From the NCBI RefSeq assembly GCF_900243075.1, contig NZ_OEZH01000058.1, positions 1 through 40,415 on the forward strand: DNA of 40,415 nucleotides, read 5' to 3'. Both the position numbers and the translations under genes were made by a program. The notes under the pieces are model-generated. The model saw only the letters and a program-made list of their open reading frames with translations, was not told the DNA's origin and did no database searches. The DNA comes from Clostridioides difficile. GTDB taxonomy: Bacteria > Bacillota > Clostridia > Peptostreptococcales > Peptostreptococcaceae. The first letter of the stretch is position 1. Every line of letters starts with the position of its first letter. Below are positions 26,855 to 35,644 of this stretch, one piece after another.

Positions 26855-26873
26855 ATCGAAAAGTGGTGACTAT

Positions 26874-27608
26874 ATGAAAATAGTAAATAAATCTAGTAAC
26901 ATACCATTGCATACTCAATTAAGTTCAATAATAAGAGAAATGATAGAAACTGGTGAACTTAAAGAGGGTGATGCAATAATGCCAGAAAGAGAACTTTGTA
27001 ACATACAAAATGTGAGTCGGATGACAGTAAACAAAACTATTGTTGGATTAGTTACAGAAGGACTTCTTTATAGGGTACAAGGCAAAGGGACATTTGTTGC
27101 AAAGCAAAAAAAGAAGTATCAGTTTTCAAATGTAAAAGGTTTTACTGATGTCATGAAAGAAAAGGGAGTAGACATAAAAACGGACATATTATCCTTTGAG
27201 ATGGAACTGCCAGATGATTTAGTTAAAAGAAAACTTGGAATAAGTGATAATACTACAAATATATATAAGATTGTTAGACTTAGATATACTGATGGAGAGC
27301 CATTTGGATTAGAAATAGTATATCTGTCAGAAGAAATGTGTAAGGGTCTTACAAAAGGGATATTAGATAATTCTTCACTATATAGAGTTTTAAATGAAAA
27401 ATATGGCTATAAGATACAAAAAGCTGAACAAGTAATGGAGCCAGTAATACTTTCAGATGAAGAAAGTAAACTTCTTGAAACAGAAGAAGGTGCTTTAGCT
27501 CTTAAACTTCATAGAAATTCCTATAATAGAGAAGGTAGCCCTATAGAATATACCATATCAATATTTAGAACAGATAAATATCAATATGAAATAGTATTGA
27601 GTGAGTAG
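26874..27608 (+). CDS. nagR: GntR/HutC-family transcriptional regulator of GlcNAc use
   Basis: The 244-residue regulator has an N-terminal winged helix (about 10-75: PLHTQLSSIIREMIETGELKEGDAIMPERELC, then SRMTVNKTIVGLVTEGLLYRVQGKGTFVA). A UTRA ligand-binding domain follows (about 90-240), including IYKIVRLRYTDGEPFGLEIVYL and SPIEYTISIFRTDKYQYEI. In NagR/DasR the UTRA domain binds amino-sugar phosphates and releases DNA. ATG 26874 is chosen because GGTG lies six bases upstream; an in-frame TTG at 26841 lies inside the second operator. Its stop overlaps the ribosome site of nagA. The two palindromes at 26825-26854 suggest self-control. Confidence 0.9.
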   Translation: MKIVNKSSNIPLHTQLSSIIREMIETGELKEGDAIMPERELCNIQNVSRMTVNKTIVGLVTEGLLYRVQGKGTFVAKQKKKYQFSNVKGFTDVMKEKGVDIKTDILSFEMELPDDLVKRKLGISDNTTNIYKIVRLRYTDGEPFGLEIVYLSEEMCKGLTKGILDNSSLYRVLNEKYGYKIQKAEQVMEPVILSDEESKLLETEEGALALKLHRNSYNREGSPIEYTISIFRTDKYQYEIVLSE

Positions 27609-27617
27609 GTGAATAAT

Positions 27618-28751
27618 ATGAAATGTTTAATTAATGGAAAGATAATATTAAAAAATCAAATCTTGGAAAATAAAGTATTAGTATTTGATGAAAAAATAAT
27701 TGATATAGCTGATAGCATACCAAAAGATTGTGAAGTTATAGATGCTGATGGAAAATATATATCTCCAGGGCTTATTGACATTCACATACATGGAAACATG
27801 GGAAAAGATACTATGGATTCAACTGATGAATCTATTGAAACAATTTCAAAGTCAATAATGAGACATGGAGTAACATCTTTTCTTCCAACTACAATGACTA
27901 TGGATAAAGAACATGTTTATGATGCACTTGAAGTTATTAAAAAAGCTCAAAAGAGAAAACTTAATGGTGCACAAGTATTAGGAGCACACCTAGAAGGACC
28001 TTTTATAAATGAAAATTATAAAGGAGCACAAAATGAAAAATTTATAATAAATTCAAAATATGAATTTATCAAAGAATATAAAGATGTTATAAAAGTTATA
28101 ACTTATGCTCCAGAAAAAGATATTGACTTTGATTTTACTAGAGAAATAAAAAGATGTACAGATATAGTTTTATCTATTGGTCATAGTAATGCAAATTATG
28201 AGCAAGCTAAAGAAGCTATAAACTTAGGGGTAACAAATGTAACTCATATGTTCAATGCAATGACTGGTTTAAACCATAGAGATCCAGGTGTTGTTGGTGC
28301 AGCACTTACAACTAATGTATATAGTGAACTAATAGCAGATACAATCCATATAAATAAAGATTTATTTCAATTTATATTGAACAATAAAGGAAAAGAAAGA
28401 CTGATTTTAATAACAGATTCTATAGAAGCTGGTGGTCTTGAAGATGGAAATTATGCTCTTGGAGGTCAGAAAGTCATAGTTAAGGGTAATGAAGCTAGAC
28501 TTGAAAATGGAGCATTAGCTGGAAGTGTACTATCTTTAAATAAAATGGTATTTAACTTCTTAAATAATACAAACCTTAAAATTAATGAAGCGATTAATCT
28601 AGCATCTTTAAATCCAGCAACCTCTTTAGGTATAAATGACAAAAAAGGAAGTTTAGAAATAGGTAAGGATGCAGATATAGCTGTGTTTGATGGGAACTTG
28701 GACTGTAAGATGACATTTTGCTTGGGGGAAGTAGTATATAAAAATATATAG
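27618..28751 (+). CDS. nagA: N-acetylglucosamine-6-phosphate deacetylase
   Basis: NagA removes acetate from GlcNAc-6-phosphate, giving glucosamine-6-phosphate. The 377-residue amidohydrolase has the metal-site PGLIDIHIHG (about 48-57), LGAHLEGPFIN (about 121-131), SIGHSNANY (about 190), VTHMFNAMTGLNHRDPG (about 209-225) and the catalytic Asp in LITDSIEAGG. ATG 27618 with TAGGTGA five bases upstream is preferred over the GTG at 27609. It is directly coupled to nagR and followed by nagB. Confidence 0.95.
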   Translation: MKCLINGKIILKNQILENKVLVFDEKIIDIADSIPKDCEVIDADGKYISPGLIDIHIHGNMGKDTMDSTDESIETISKSIMRHGVTSFLPTTMTMDKEHVYDALEVIKKAQKRKLNGAQVLGAHLEGPFINENYKGAQNEKFIINSKYEFIKEYKDVIKVITYAPEKDIDFDFTREIKRCTDIVLSIGHSNANYEQAKEAINLGVTNVTHMFNAMTGLNHRDPGVVGAALTTNVYSELIADTIHINKDLFQFILNNKGKERLILITDSIEAGGLEDGNYALGGQKVIVKGNEARLENGALAGSVLSLNKMVFNFLNNTNLKINEAINLASLNPATSLGINDKKGSLEIGKDADIAVFDGNLDCKMTFCLGEVVYKNI

Positions 28752-28850
28752 TATAAAACAAACTTTAAAGAAAATAAAAGTAGTATAAAAAATAATAATA
28801 AATTAAACATATATCAGTTGAAGTAATAGCTAAAATTTAGGAGGTACAAA

Positions 28851-29600
28851 ATGAGAGTATTAGTATGTAAAGATTATGATGGAATGAGCAAAAAAGCAGC
28901 TGAGATGATAGCAGCTCAAATAGTTTTAAAGCCAAATTCAATATTGGGACTAGCTACAGGAAGTACACCAGTAGGTATGTATAGAGATTTAGTAAAAAAA
29001 TATAATGATAATATAGTAGATTTTTCAGATGTAATGAGCTTTAATTTAGATGAATATTATAAGTTACCAGTATCCAATGACCAAAGTTATGATTATTTTA
29101 TGAAAGAGAATCTGTTCAATCATGTAAATATAAAGCCAGAAAATACTCATCTACCAAATGGAATGGCTGATGATATTGAAGAAGAATGTATAAACTATGA
29201 AGCTTCTATAGATGCAGTTGGTGGTATAGATGTACAAGTGCTTGGAATAGGTCGTAATGCTCATATAGGTTTTAATGAACCTGATAATAAATTTGCAAAA
29301 AGAACTCATATAGTTGAACTTACAGAATCTACAATAGAAGCTAATGCAAGATTCTTTAAGTCAAGAGAAGATGTTCCTAAAAAGGCTGTAAGTATGGGAA
29401 TAGGTTCAATATTAAAGTCTAAAAAAATATTACTTTTAGCTTCAGGAGAAGAAAAAGCTGATGCAGTATATAAGACTGTTTATGGAGATATAACTCCAGA
29501 AGTTCCTGGTTCTATACTTCAACTTCATAAGGATACTATAGTTATAGTAGATGAAGCAGCGGCAAGCAAATTGAATCCAAAAGATTATAAATTAGTATAA
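28851..29600 (+). CDS. nagB: Glucosamine-6-phosphate deaminase
   Basis: NagB converts glucosamine-6-phosphate to fructose-6-phosphate and ammonia, feeding glycolysis. The 249-residue protein has LGLATGSTPVGMY (about 33-45), the catalytic Asp in FNLDEYY (about 65), and GIGRNAHIGFNEP (about 134-146) with the active-site His. It lacks the allosteric extension of the 266-residue enterobacterial enzyme. AGGAGG precedes the ATG. The gap from nagA is 99 nt, and a strong terminator follows. Confidence 0.96.
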   Translation: MRVLVCKDYDGMSKKAAEMIAAQIVLKPNSILGLATGSTPVGMYRDLVKKYNDNIVDFSDVMSFNLDEYYKLPVSNDQSYDYFMKENLFNHVNIKPENTHLPNGMADDIEEECINYEASIDAVGGIDVQVLGIGRNAHIGFNEPDNKFAKRTHIVELTESTIEANARFFKSREDVPKKAVSMGIGSILKSKKILLLASGEEKADAVYKTVYGDITPEVPGSILQLHKDTIVIVDEAAASKLNPKDYKLV

Positions 29601-29622
29601 GAGTAGAATGTAGTTTAAGTAA

Positions 29623-29676
29623 AAAAATAGCTGTCTTTAAATAATTAAATTTATTTAAGGACAGCTATTTTTATTT
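29623..29676. terminator. Terminator between nagB and the minus-strand membrane gene
   Basis: A long stem of about 20 bp pairs AATAGCTGTC...TTAAATAA with TTATTTAA...GACAGCTATT and has A-rich and T-rich flanks on either side. It can serve both convergent genes. Confidence 0.88.
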
Positions 29677-29706
29677 AAATTAGTTAGTTATTTTTGTTTA
29701 AATTAC

Positions 29707-30132
29707 TTAATTATTACTTTTACGAAAACTTGTTATCAAGAAGTATCCAAATAAGATGTTAAAAATTATTATATTCAGTGGTATTCTATCAAGTATAATA
29801 AATTTACCTATAATTGGAATATTACCAACTGGAAACATAAAGAAGAATACAGGCATTAATGTTAGTAAAAAAGATGGAAGACAAAGAAGAAGTAATCTTG
29901 GAATATCAAGGTACCAACTACCATTTTTTTTATATTGACTAATTAATAATTCAGCTCCTAGTAATAACCCAATACCACCAGAGGAAATTAAATTAATAAA
30001 AATGTATCTTTTAAAATCTTGCATATAACCAGTGTGAAATTGAGTATAGAAATCATAATTTAATTTAACGGCTAAAAAATACATAAGCAATAGAATGATT
30101 AAAAATAAAAGATATCTAAGAGCTTTTTTCAT
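29707..30132 (-). CDS. Small integral membrane protein of unknown function
   Basis: The 141-residue protein has about four hydrophobic segments: [38 protein letters not shown], a Leu/Pro-rich segment (LLLLCLPSFLLTLMPVFFFM) and IIIFNILFGYFLITSF at the C-terminus. No family is recognised. The ATG on the complement at 30130-30132 has GAAGGGAGA (30140-30148) upstream; a longer reading from 30195 would add 21 charged residues and is rejected. It is a lone gene, divergent from the two-component system at 30688. Confidence 0.7.
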   Translation of the reverse strand: MKKALRYLLFLIILLLMYFLAVKLNYDFYTQFHTGYMQDFKRYIFINLISSGGIGLLLGAELLISQYKKNGSWYLDIPRLLLLCLPSFLLTLMPVFFFMFPVGNIPIIGKFIILDRIPLNIIIFNILFGYFLITSFRKSNN

Positions 30133-30687
30133 TTTAAATTCTCCCTTCAGAAATACTTTATTCAGTTTGATTTTGTTGGAATCTGATTTTATCACCTAGT
30201 TTAAGAAATCCATAATATTAGTGAAGAATGAAATAAGTATTATATATGAATAAATATTTTTAGAATTAAGGTGAACTGTAGTACTTAATATAACTATAAT
30301 ATTAATTATTTGAATATTCAATAAAAAGTTTGAAAAATATCAATTTTGATATAAAATGAATAAACACAGTTGAATATTGAATTATTATTTTATCAAAAAT
30401 ATGCAAAATACTACACCTTCAAATATAACCTAAAGTAATTAAAAGGCAATTAAAGTGAAGTAGTTCAAGTATTTCTAAAATGAGTTTAATAAATTCTATA
30501 ATAATTTATTTTTTGCCTTAAAATTGCCTTAAAATCCAAACAATTTTAAAACTAATGTACTATAAAAAGCTGGTATAATTTAAATATAGTAAAAAATAAG
30601 ATTTATCTTATCTATTGGGATTTAATTATTTAATCAATATATTTATACCATTTAATTTAAATAAAAAGTCTATTAAGGAGTGAGCTT
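30133..30687. other. Divergent intergenic region with candidate regulator sites
   Basis: No gene is seen. The region must hold the promoter of the minus-strand membrane gene and that of the two-component operon. A tandem 11-bp repeat at 30513-30534 and a TATAAT at 30574-30579 are its clearest signals. Confidence 0.5.
30513..30534 (+). promoter_or_regulatory. Tandem direct repeat, probable OmpR-type binding site
   Basis: TTGCCTTAAAA occurs twice without a gap, so the copies are 11 bp apart, about one helical turn, as response-regulator dimers of the OmpR family prefer. It lies 40 bp before TATAAT 30574-30579. A related inverted half-site, TTAAAAGGCAA, occurs near 30437. Confidence 0.6.
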
Positions 30688-31392
30688 ATGAGTAAGTTAA
30701 TTTATATAGCAGATGATGAAGATAATATAAGAAATTTGGTAAAGACGTTCTTAAAAAATGAAGGTCATGATGTTATGGATTTTAAAACGGGTGATAAACT
30801 TTTGGAACAATTTGATATAAAGGAATGTGACTTAGTAATACTAGATATAATGATGCCTGGTTTAAGTGGTTTCGATGTATGTACAAAACTTCGTGAGAAA
30901 AGTACAGTTCCAATAATCATGCTTACTGCAAGAGATACAGATATAGATTATATTACAGGAATAACTTTGGGTAGTGATGATTATTTTACAAAGCCATTTA
31001 GTCCAATGTCTTTGGTTATGAGAGTAAAGTCTATATTTAGAAGGATAGAATTTGAAAAGAAACAAAATTATGATAAGTATGGTGATTCTGTAGATATGGA
31101 ATTGAAATTTGGAGATGTGACAATAAATAAAAAAAATAAAATAGTTACAAGTAAAAATGTAAATATAGACCTTACACCAAATGAATATAATCTATTAACA
31201 TATTTATTTGAAAATATAGATAGGGCAGTTTCTAGAGATGAATTATTAAATAAAATATGGGGATACGATATAGAAGTTGAGACAAGGGCTGCTGATGATA
31301 CAGTGAAGAGATTACGTAAAAAAATTTTAGATACAAACATTTTAATAGAAACTGTGTGGGGATTTGGATTTAGATTAAAGGAGAAAAATTAA
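30688..31392 (+). CDS. OmpR-family response regulator
   Basis: The 234-residue regulator has acidic pocket D9-D10-E11, phosphoacceptor D53 in VILDIMMPGLSG, and switch Lys in FTKPF. A winged-helix domain follows (about 135-232: DLTPNEYNLLTYLFEN, DDTVKRLRKKI). The kinase gene starts two bases after the stop. AAGGAGTGAGC precedes ATG 30688. The tandem repeat upstream is a candidate site for its own control. The regulated pathway is unknown; no transporter or clear target gene is linked. Confidence 0.92.
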   Translation: MSKLIYIADDEDNIRNLVKTFLKNEGHDVMDFKTGDKLLEQFDIKECDLVILDIMMPGLSGFDVCTKLREKSTVPIIMLTARDTDIDYITGITLGSDDYFTKPFSPMSLVMRVKSIFRRIEFEKKQNYDKYGDSVDMELKFGDVTINKKNKIVTSKNVNIDLTPNEYNLLTYLFENIDRAVSRDELLNKIWGYDIEVETRAADDTVKRLRKKILDTNILIETVWGFGFRLKEKN

Positions 31393-31393
31393 T

Positions 31394-32881
31394 ATGAAAA
31401 ATCAAAATGACAAAAAGATATTTGGTAAGATTAAATCTGCATTTAAATTAAAATTCTCAAAGAAAAATATAAGCATAAAAACTAGGATTTTGTTGAGTAT
31501 ATTGTGTTTGATAATTGTAGTTTTTATGATAATACTAGTATCTTTTAACATATTACTTGATACGTACATAAAAACGACTGCAAATGAAGAACTAACAAAA
31601 TCTACAGAAATAGTAGAACATATGGATAGTAATTTTAGACCTATTAAGCCACCTCAAGATGATGAAAAACTTCCTCCAAAAGTATTATCTAACTTTATGA
31701 GAAATGTACAAGATAAAGTCAGAGTAGCAGAAACACAATCAGATGCTGATGCTATGGTGGTTGATTCCAAGTACAACTTGATATTTCCAACAAGAGAGGA
31801 TGACTTCTTAAAAAATGTTGATGAGATGGAGTTAATTAGAGAGTGTATTCAAAATGAAAAATTAGATTTAAACTCAGATGAAAATACACGAATATCTGCT
31901 GGAAGTAAGGATTATTATATTTCAACTGTAAAAATTACTAGTATATATGGTGAAGAAGATAAATATCTAATACTTTTTATAGATATATCAAAAACTCTAA
32001 ATCTGGCTCAAAAGATAAATATTGTATTAATATCTGTAATGTGTTTTGCTGGGATATTAGCAATATTTACAGCTGTGATTTTATCTGAAAAGATTGCAAA
32101 ACCTATAAAAGAGTTGTGTGAATTTGCAAAAAAAATCGGTCATGGAGATTTCAAAAGAACCTACTTTGACTTTTCAGATAAGGAATTAGTAGAGCTTTCA
32201 GATGTTATGAATAAGAGTGCTGAATATCTGGATAGGTATGATAATGAACAAAAAATATTTTTTCAAAATGCATCTCATGAATTGAGGACACCACTTATGT
32301 CTATTAAAGGTTATGCAGAAGCTATAAAGTATGATGTTATAGATAGTAAACATGCAAGTAATATAATACTTGAAGAAAGTGATAGATTGAGCGATATGGT
32401 TGAGGATTTGTTATACATTTCTAAAATAGATAATATAACTAAAGATTATGAACTTGTAGAATGTGATTTAAGAGAAGTTCTTTCAAATTGTGGAGCTAGG
32501 CAAAATGTAAGGGCTATAAATAAGGGTATAAAATTTATTTATGAGTTTGATGAAGAAATGGTTCTATTTGAATGTGATGAAAAAAACATCTCCAAAGCAT
32601 TTATGAATCTTATAGAAAATGCTTTGAGATATGCTAAGAATGAAATTAAAATAGTATGTAAGTACAACCAAAAAAATATAGTTGTAATAGTGGAAGATGA
32701 TGGAATTGGAATCAACAAAGAAGATTTACCTCATGTTTTTGAGAGATTTTATAAGGGAGTAGGGGGAAATCATGGAATTGGACTATCAATAGTTAAGTCT
32801 ATTGTAAATAAGCATGGTGGACGTATATATGTAGAAAATGGCAAAAAAGGTGCTAAGTTTACTGTAGTGTTTAAGTTATAA
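31394..32881 (+). CDS. Sensor histidine kinase partner, HAMP type
   Basis: The 495-residue kinase has a basic N-terminus, TM about 31-55, an external sensor region of about 150 residues, TM about 205-228, and a HAMP linker (SEKIAKPIKELCEFAKKIGHGDF). H295 lies in NASHELRTPLMSIKGY. The ATPase domain has N-box NLIENALRYAKN, G1 VEDDGIGI, F-box VFERFYKG and G2 GIGLSIVKSI. All motifs are intact. The external part has the proline-rich sequence RPIKPPQDDEKLPPK near the first membrane segment. It pairs with the regulator just upstream. Confidence 0.92.
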   Translation: MKNQNDKKIFGKIKSAFKLKFSKKNISIKTRILLSILCLIIVVFMIILVSFNILLDTYIKTTANEELTKSTEIVEHMDSNFRPIKPPQDDEKLPPKVLSNFMRNVQDKVRVAETQSDADAMVVDSKYNLIFPTREDDFLKNVDEMELIRECIQNEKLDLNSDENTRISAGSKDYYISTVKITSIYGEEDKYLILFIDISKTLNLAQKINIVLISVMCFAGILAIFTAVILSEKIAKPIKELCEFAKKIGHGDFKRTYFDFSDKELVELSDVMNKSAEYLDRYDNEQKIFFQNASHELRTPLMSIKGYAEAIKYDVIDSKHASNIILEESDRLSDMVEDLLYISKIDNITKDYELVECDLREVLSNCGARQNVRAINKGIKFIYEFDEEMVLFECDEKNISKAFMNLIENALRYAKNEIKIVCKYNQKNIVVIVEDDGIGINKEDLPHVFERFYKGVGGNHGIGLSIVKSIVNKHGGRIYVENGKKGAKFTVVFKL

Positions 32882-33083
32882 AAAATTAAAGAAAATATAG
32901 AATGTTTGAAGTTGTTTTTTATATATATCTATTGTATACTGTTGAAAAAAGAACAATACTAAGCTGACATATGTTATAATAGTTGACATTTTAAGTAAAT
33001 GCTTAAATATAGATACGAAAGGAAAAGTAAAATCTGAAGTGTATTTAGGTTTAAGTAAGCTTCTTATTTTATAAAAAATATGT

Positions 33084-34697
33084 ATGAAAGAACAGTTGAT
33101 TTTTGATACTACAAATTTAGTAACTGTTGTCTTTGAAGCTTTTGTCATCCATATGTTTTTATCAGACTTTTTAGGTCAGAAAGAAGGATATATAAAATCT
33201 ATAAGATATGCTAGATTAGGTTTTATAGTATGCTTAGGAGTCTGTAATTTAATAACTTTGAATCCTACAATCACAATGCCTTTAATTTTTGTCCTTATTT
33301 TTTCAACATCATTTTTATATAAAGGAAATTTAAAGACACGATTGTTTGCTACTGTTTTACTAAATGTATTTTTTATACTATCAGAAATTGTAGTTGCAAG
33401 TATTTTTGTTTTATTTATAAAAGAAGGCTTTGAAGTAATGTTTACGAATAATAGTATAAGAGTATTGGCAACAATTTTATCTAAAATTGTCTTTTTATTG
33501 ATATGTAAAATTATTTGTCTATTTAAAAAAGATGTACATTCAGATATGCCAATAAAGTATTGGATTCCATTACTTTTAATACCTTTATTTAGCTTATTTC
33601 TGTCTATTTCTATCTTTGATGTAAATACATTTTTTACTCTTGAAAATTTAAAATTTATAAGCTTAATATCAAGTATTGGTATTTTATATATTAATTTTAT
33701 TGTGTTTTATTTATTTAAATTTATTATAGATAAAACTAAATTATCCATGAAATATGAAATACTTGAAAAAGAAATAGTTCACAAGGAAGAATTAAGACTC
33801 AGTAATGAACGTTATAAAATTATTGTTGAACAGACTGATTCTGTCGTTTTTGAGTGGAATATCAAAGAAAATAAATCATTTGTATCGCAGGGGTGGATTG
33901 ATAAATTTGGATATAGCAATACATGTGAGAATATTTTTAAAGAAATTAGAGATAAAGACTTAGTTCATTGTGAAGATAAAACTATATTTGAAACTTTTCT
34001 TGAAAGTATTAAAAAAAAGAACAGACATAATCAAGCAGTGTATCGTTTAAAAAAGTCAAATGGTGAATATATCTGGTGTAGAACATCAATTACAAATATT
34101 TGTAATGATGAAAATGAACTTTTAAAGGTTGTAGGAGTAATTGTAGATGTAGATAGTGATATAAAAAAACATGAAGAATTAAAAGCTAGAGCAGAAAGTG
34201 ACTCGTTGACCAGTATATATAATAAAGGTACATTTGAAAAATTAGTGGAAGAAGCTATAGTTATGAATACAGGTGATAAAAAAGATGCATTATTCATTAT
34301 TGATTTGGATGATTTTAAAGAAATAAATGATAATTTTGGACATCCATTTGGTGATTTTGTACTTAAAACTTTTGCTGAGAGGATACAAACTAGTTTTGGT
34401 AGCATAGACTTAATTGGAAGAATTGGTGGAGATGAATTTGTGGTATATATGCAAGACTATGTTACAGAAGTAAATTTGCACAAAAAAGCTAAAGAATTAA
34501 ATAGAGTACTTTCTGATAATTATGCTGATTTGAGTTTTAGTTTTGATGCTTCTGTCAGTATAGGTATTGCAAGATATCCTCAAAATGGAAGTTCATTTTT
34601 AGAATTGTTTAAAAATGCAGATAGAGCGCTTTATAGTGTAAAAGCATCAGGTAAGAATTCATATTGTTTATTTGAAGAAGAACTATATGTACAATGA
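33084..34697 (+). CDS. Membrane diguanylate cyclase: multi-TM sensor, PAS, GGDEF
   Basis: The 537-residue protein has about six or seven TM segments within residues 9-215, a short coiled stretch, one PAS/PAC domain (about 235-355) and a GGDEF domain (about 370-530). GGDEF is intact at 448-452. The RxxD inhibition site is lost: residues 439-442 read G-S-I-D, unlike the other cyclase in this window. So it should make cyclic di-GMP without that form of product inhibition; other control remains possible. The multi-TM input resembles peptide or lipid sensors such as the AgrC group only in shape. ATG 33084 has no good ribosome site; an upstream stop at 33072 allows no earlier ATG, and TTG 33096 is an alternative start. 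Confidence 0.9.
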   Translation: MKEQLIFDTTNLVTVVFEAFVIHMFLSDFLGQKEGYIKSIRYARLGFIVCLGVCNLITLNPTITMPLIFVLIFSTSFLYKGNLKTRLFATVLLNVFFILSEIVVASIFVLFIKEGFEVMFTNNSIRVLATILSKIVFLLICKIICLFKKDVHSDMPIKYWIPLLLIPLFSLFLSISIFDVNTFFTLENLKFISLISSIGILYINFIVFYLFKFIIDKTKLSMKYEILEKEIVHKEELRLSNERYKIIVEQTDSVVFEWNIKENKSFVSQGWIDKFGYSNTCENIFKEIRDKDLVHCEDKTIFETFLESIKKKNRHNQAVYRLKKSNGEYIWCRTSITNICNDENELLKVVGVIVDVDSDIKKHEELKARAESDSLTSIYNKGTFEKLVEEAIVMNTGDKKDALFIIDLDDFKEINDNFGHPFGDFVLKTFAERIQTSFGSIDLIGRIGGDEFVVYMQDYVTEVNLHKKAKELNRVLSDNYADLSFSFDASVSIGIARYPQNGSSFLELFKNADRALYSVKASGKNSYCLFEEELYVQ

Positions 34698-34801
34698 ATT
34701 TGGATTTTATGTTGTTGTCAAGCTTACAAAATTGTAAGTCGAGATTCATATGAGAGTAAGATTTTAATGATACTATGCACCTATAGAAAGGTGGATTGAT
34801 T

Positions 34802-35347
34802 ATGAATTTATTACTCTATAAACGATTTATAAAGTATGCAAGACTACAAGCAGTTTTTCTTGGAGGTATAGGAGTTGCACTTTTATTATTTCCTAAATTT
34901 TTACTTGGTAGTATGTTTTATGTGATTGTTGGATATATAATTTTGAGTAGTGTTTTGCTTATTATTGATTTTATCAGAGACAAGACAACTAAACCTATTT
35001 TTAACTATATAAGCCTTGTTTTAGCAAGTTTACTTATTGTGTTTGGATATAATTCAATTGTTTTTTCACGTTATTTAGTCCATGTATCGCCTATTTATCT
35101 TGGTGCATTGTTACTCATTGAAGCTATGATATACTTTGTGATTGCTTTGTGTGCTACTACATTCTGGCAGAGAAGTATATTAGCTATCTTTGCAAGTATA
35201 GCTTTTTTAGGTGGTATGGCTATTTTTATTTTTACATTTGGATTTGGTATTGGAGGTATTGCAGGTCTTACTCGAGTTTCTGGATTTGCCTCATTACTTT
35301 CGTGTATATGTACTCTTGTAGCATATCTAATTTATAAAAGATGTTAA
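34802..35347 (+). CDS. DUF308-like membrane protein
   Basis: The 181-residue protein has about six TM segments, several with small-residue faces (LGGIGVALLLF, IILSSVLLIIDFI, SLVLASLLIVFGY, LGALLLIEAMIYFV, FLGGMAIFIFTFGFGIGGIAG), matching the DUF308/HdeD-like family in shape and length. Function is unknown. ATG 34802 is used because AAAGGTGGA lies six bases before it; a TTG at 34796 is too close to that site. A strong terminator follows. Confidence 0.75.
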   Translation: MNLLLYKRFIKYARLQAVFLGGIGVALLLFPKFLLGSMFYVIVGYIILSSVLLIIDFIRDKTTKPIFNYISLVLASLLIVFGYNSIVFSRYLVHVSPIYLGALLLIEAMIYFVIALCATTFWQRSILAIFASIAFLGGMAIFIFTFGFGIGGIAGLTRVSGFASLLSCICTLVAYLIYKRC

Positions 35348-35391
35348 TTTGTATATTTTTATTGTTTCAATGAAGTTGATTTATATAAATG

Positions 35392-35439
35392 AAGGTGTAA
35401 GTAAATTTATATTAACATAAGTTTACTTACGCCTTTTTT
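35392..35439 (+). terminator. Terminator after the DUF308-like gene
   Basis: AAGGTGTAAGTAAA (35392-35405) pairs with TTTACTTACGCCTT (35422-35435) with one G-U pair, followed by six T. Confidence 0.9.
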
Positions 35440-35471
35440 AAAATAAATTTTGTGAATTTGAACAGTTAATT

Positions 35472-35633
35472 TTATAAAACTAAAATACCTATTCCTAAGA
35501 TTACAGTTTCATTATCTATTACTCCAAATGCTTTTAAAGTAACTAGAAATAGAGATAATAAAAAGTCAGCTATTATGACACAATGAAGTATAATATGTTC
35601 ATCAACTTTTTTATGTTTATAAATCTTTGCTAT
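35472..35633 (-). CDS. Small hydrophobic ORF with ATA at the start position
   Basis: Behind the MerR gene on the complement, AAAGGAG is followed five bases later by ATA (35631-35633) and an open frame of 53 residues: IAKIYKHKKVDEHIILHCVI followed by a hydrophobic stretch (IADFLLSLFLVTLKAFGV), ending ILVL. No ATG, GTG or TTG occurs in this frame. A good ribosome site at the right place plus one membrane segment suggests a real small protein whose start changed from ATG to ATA, or one that uses a rare start. It begins 11 bases past the MerR stop, so it would share that transcript. Confidence 0.35.
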   Translation of the reverse strand: MAKIYKHKKVDEHIILHCVIIADFLLSLFLVTLKAFGVIDNETVILGIGILVL

Positions 35634-35644
35634 TGAAACTCCTT

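Noticed and set aside
26841-26873. TTG start for NagR at 26841
   Set aside because: It falls in the second operator and lies only 16 bp after the -10 box, while ATG 26874 has a proper ribosome site.
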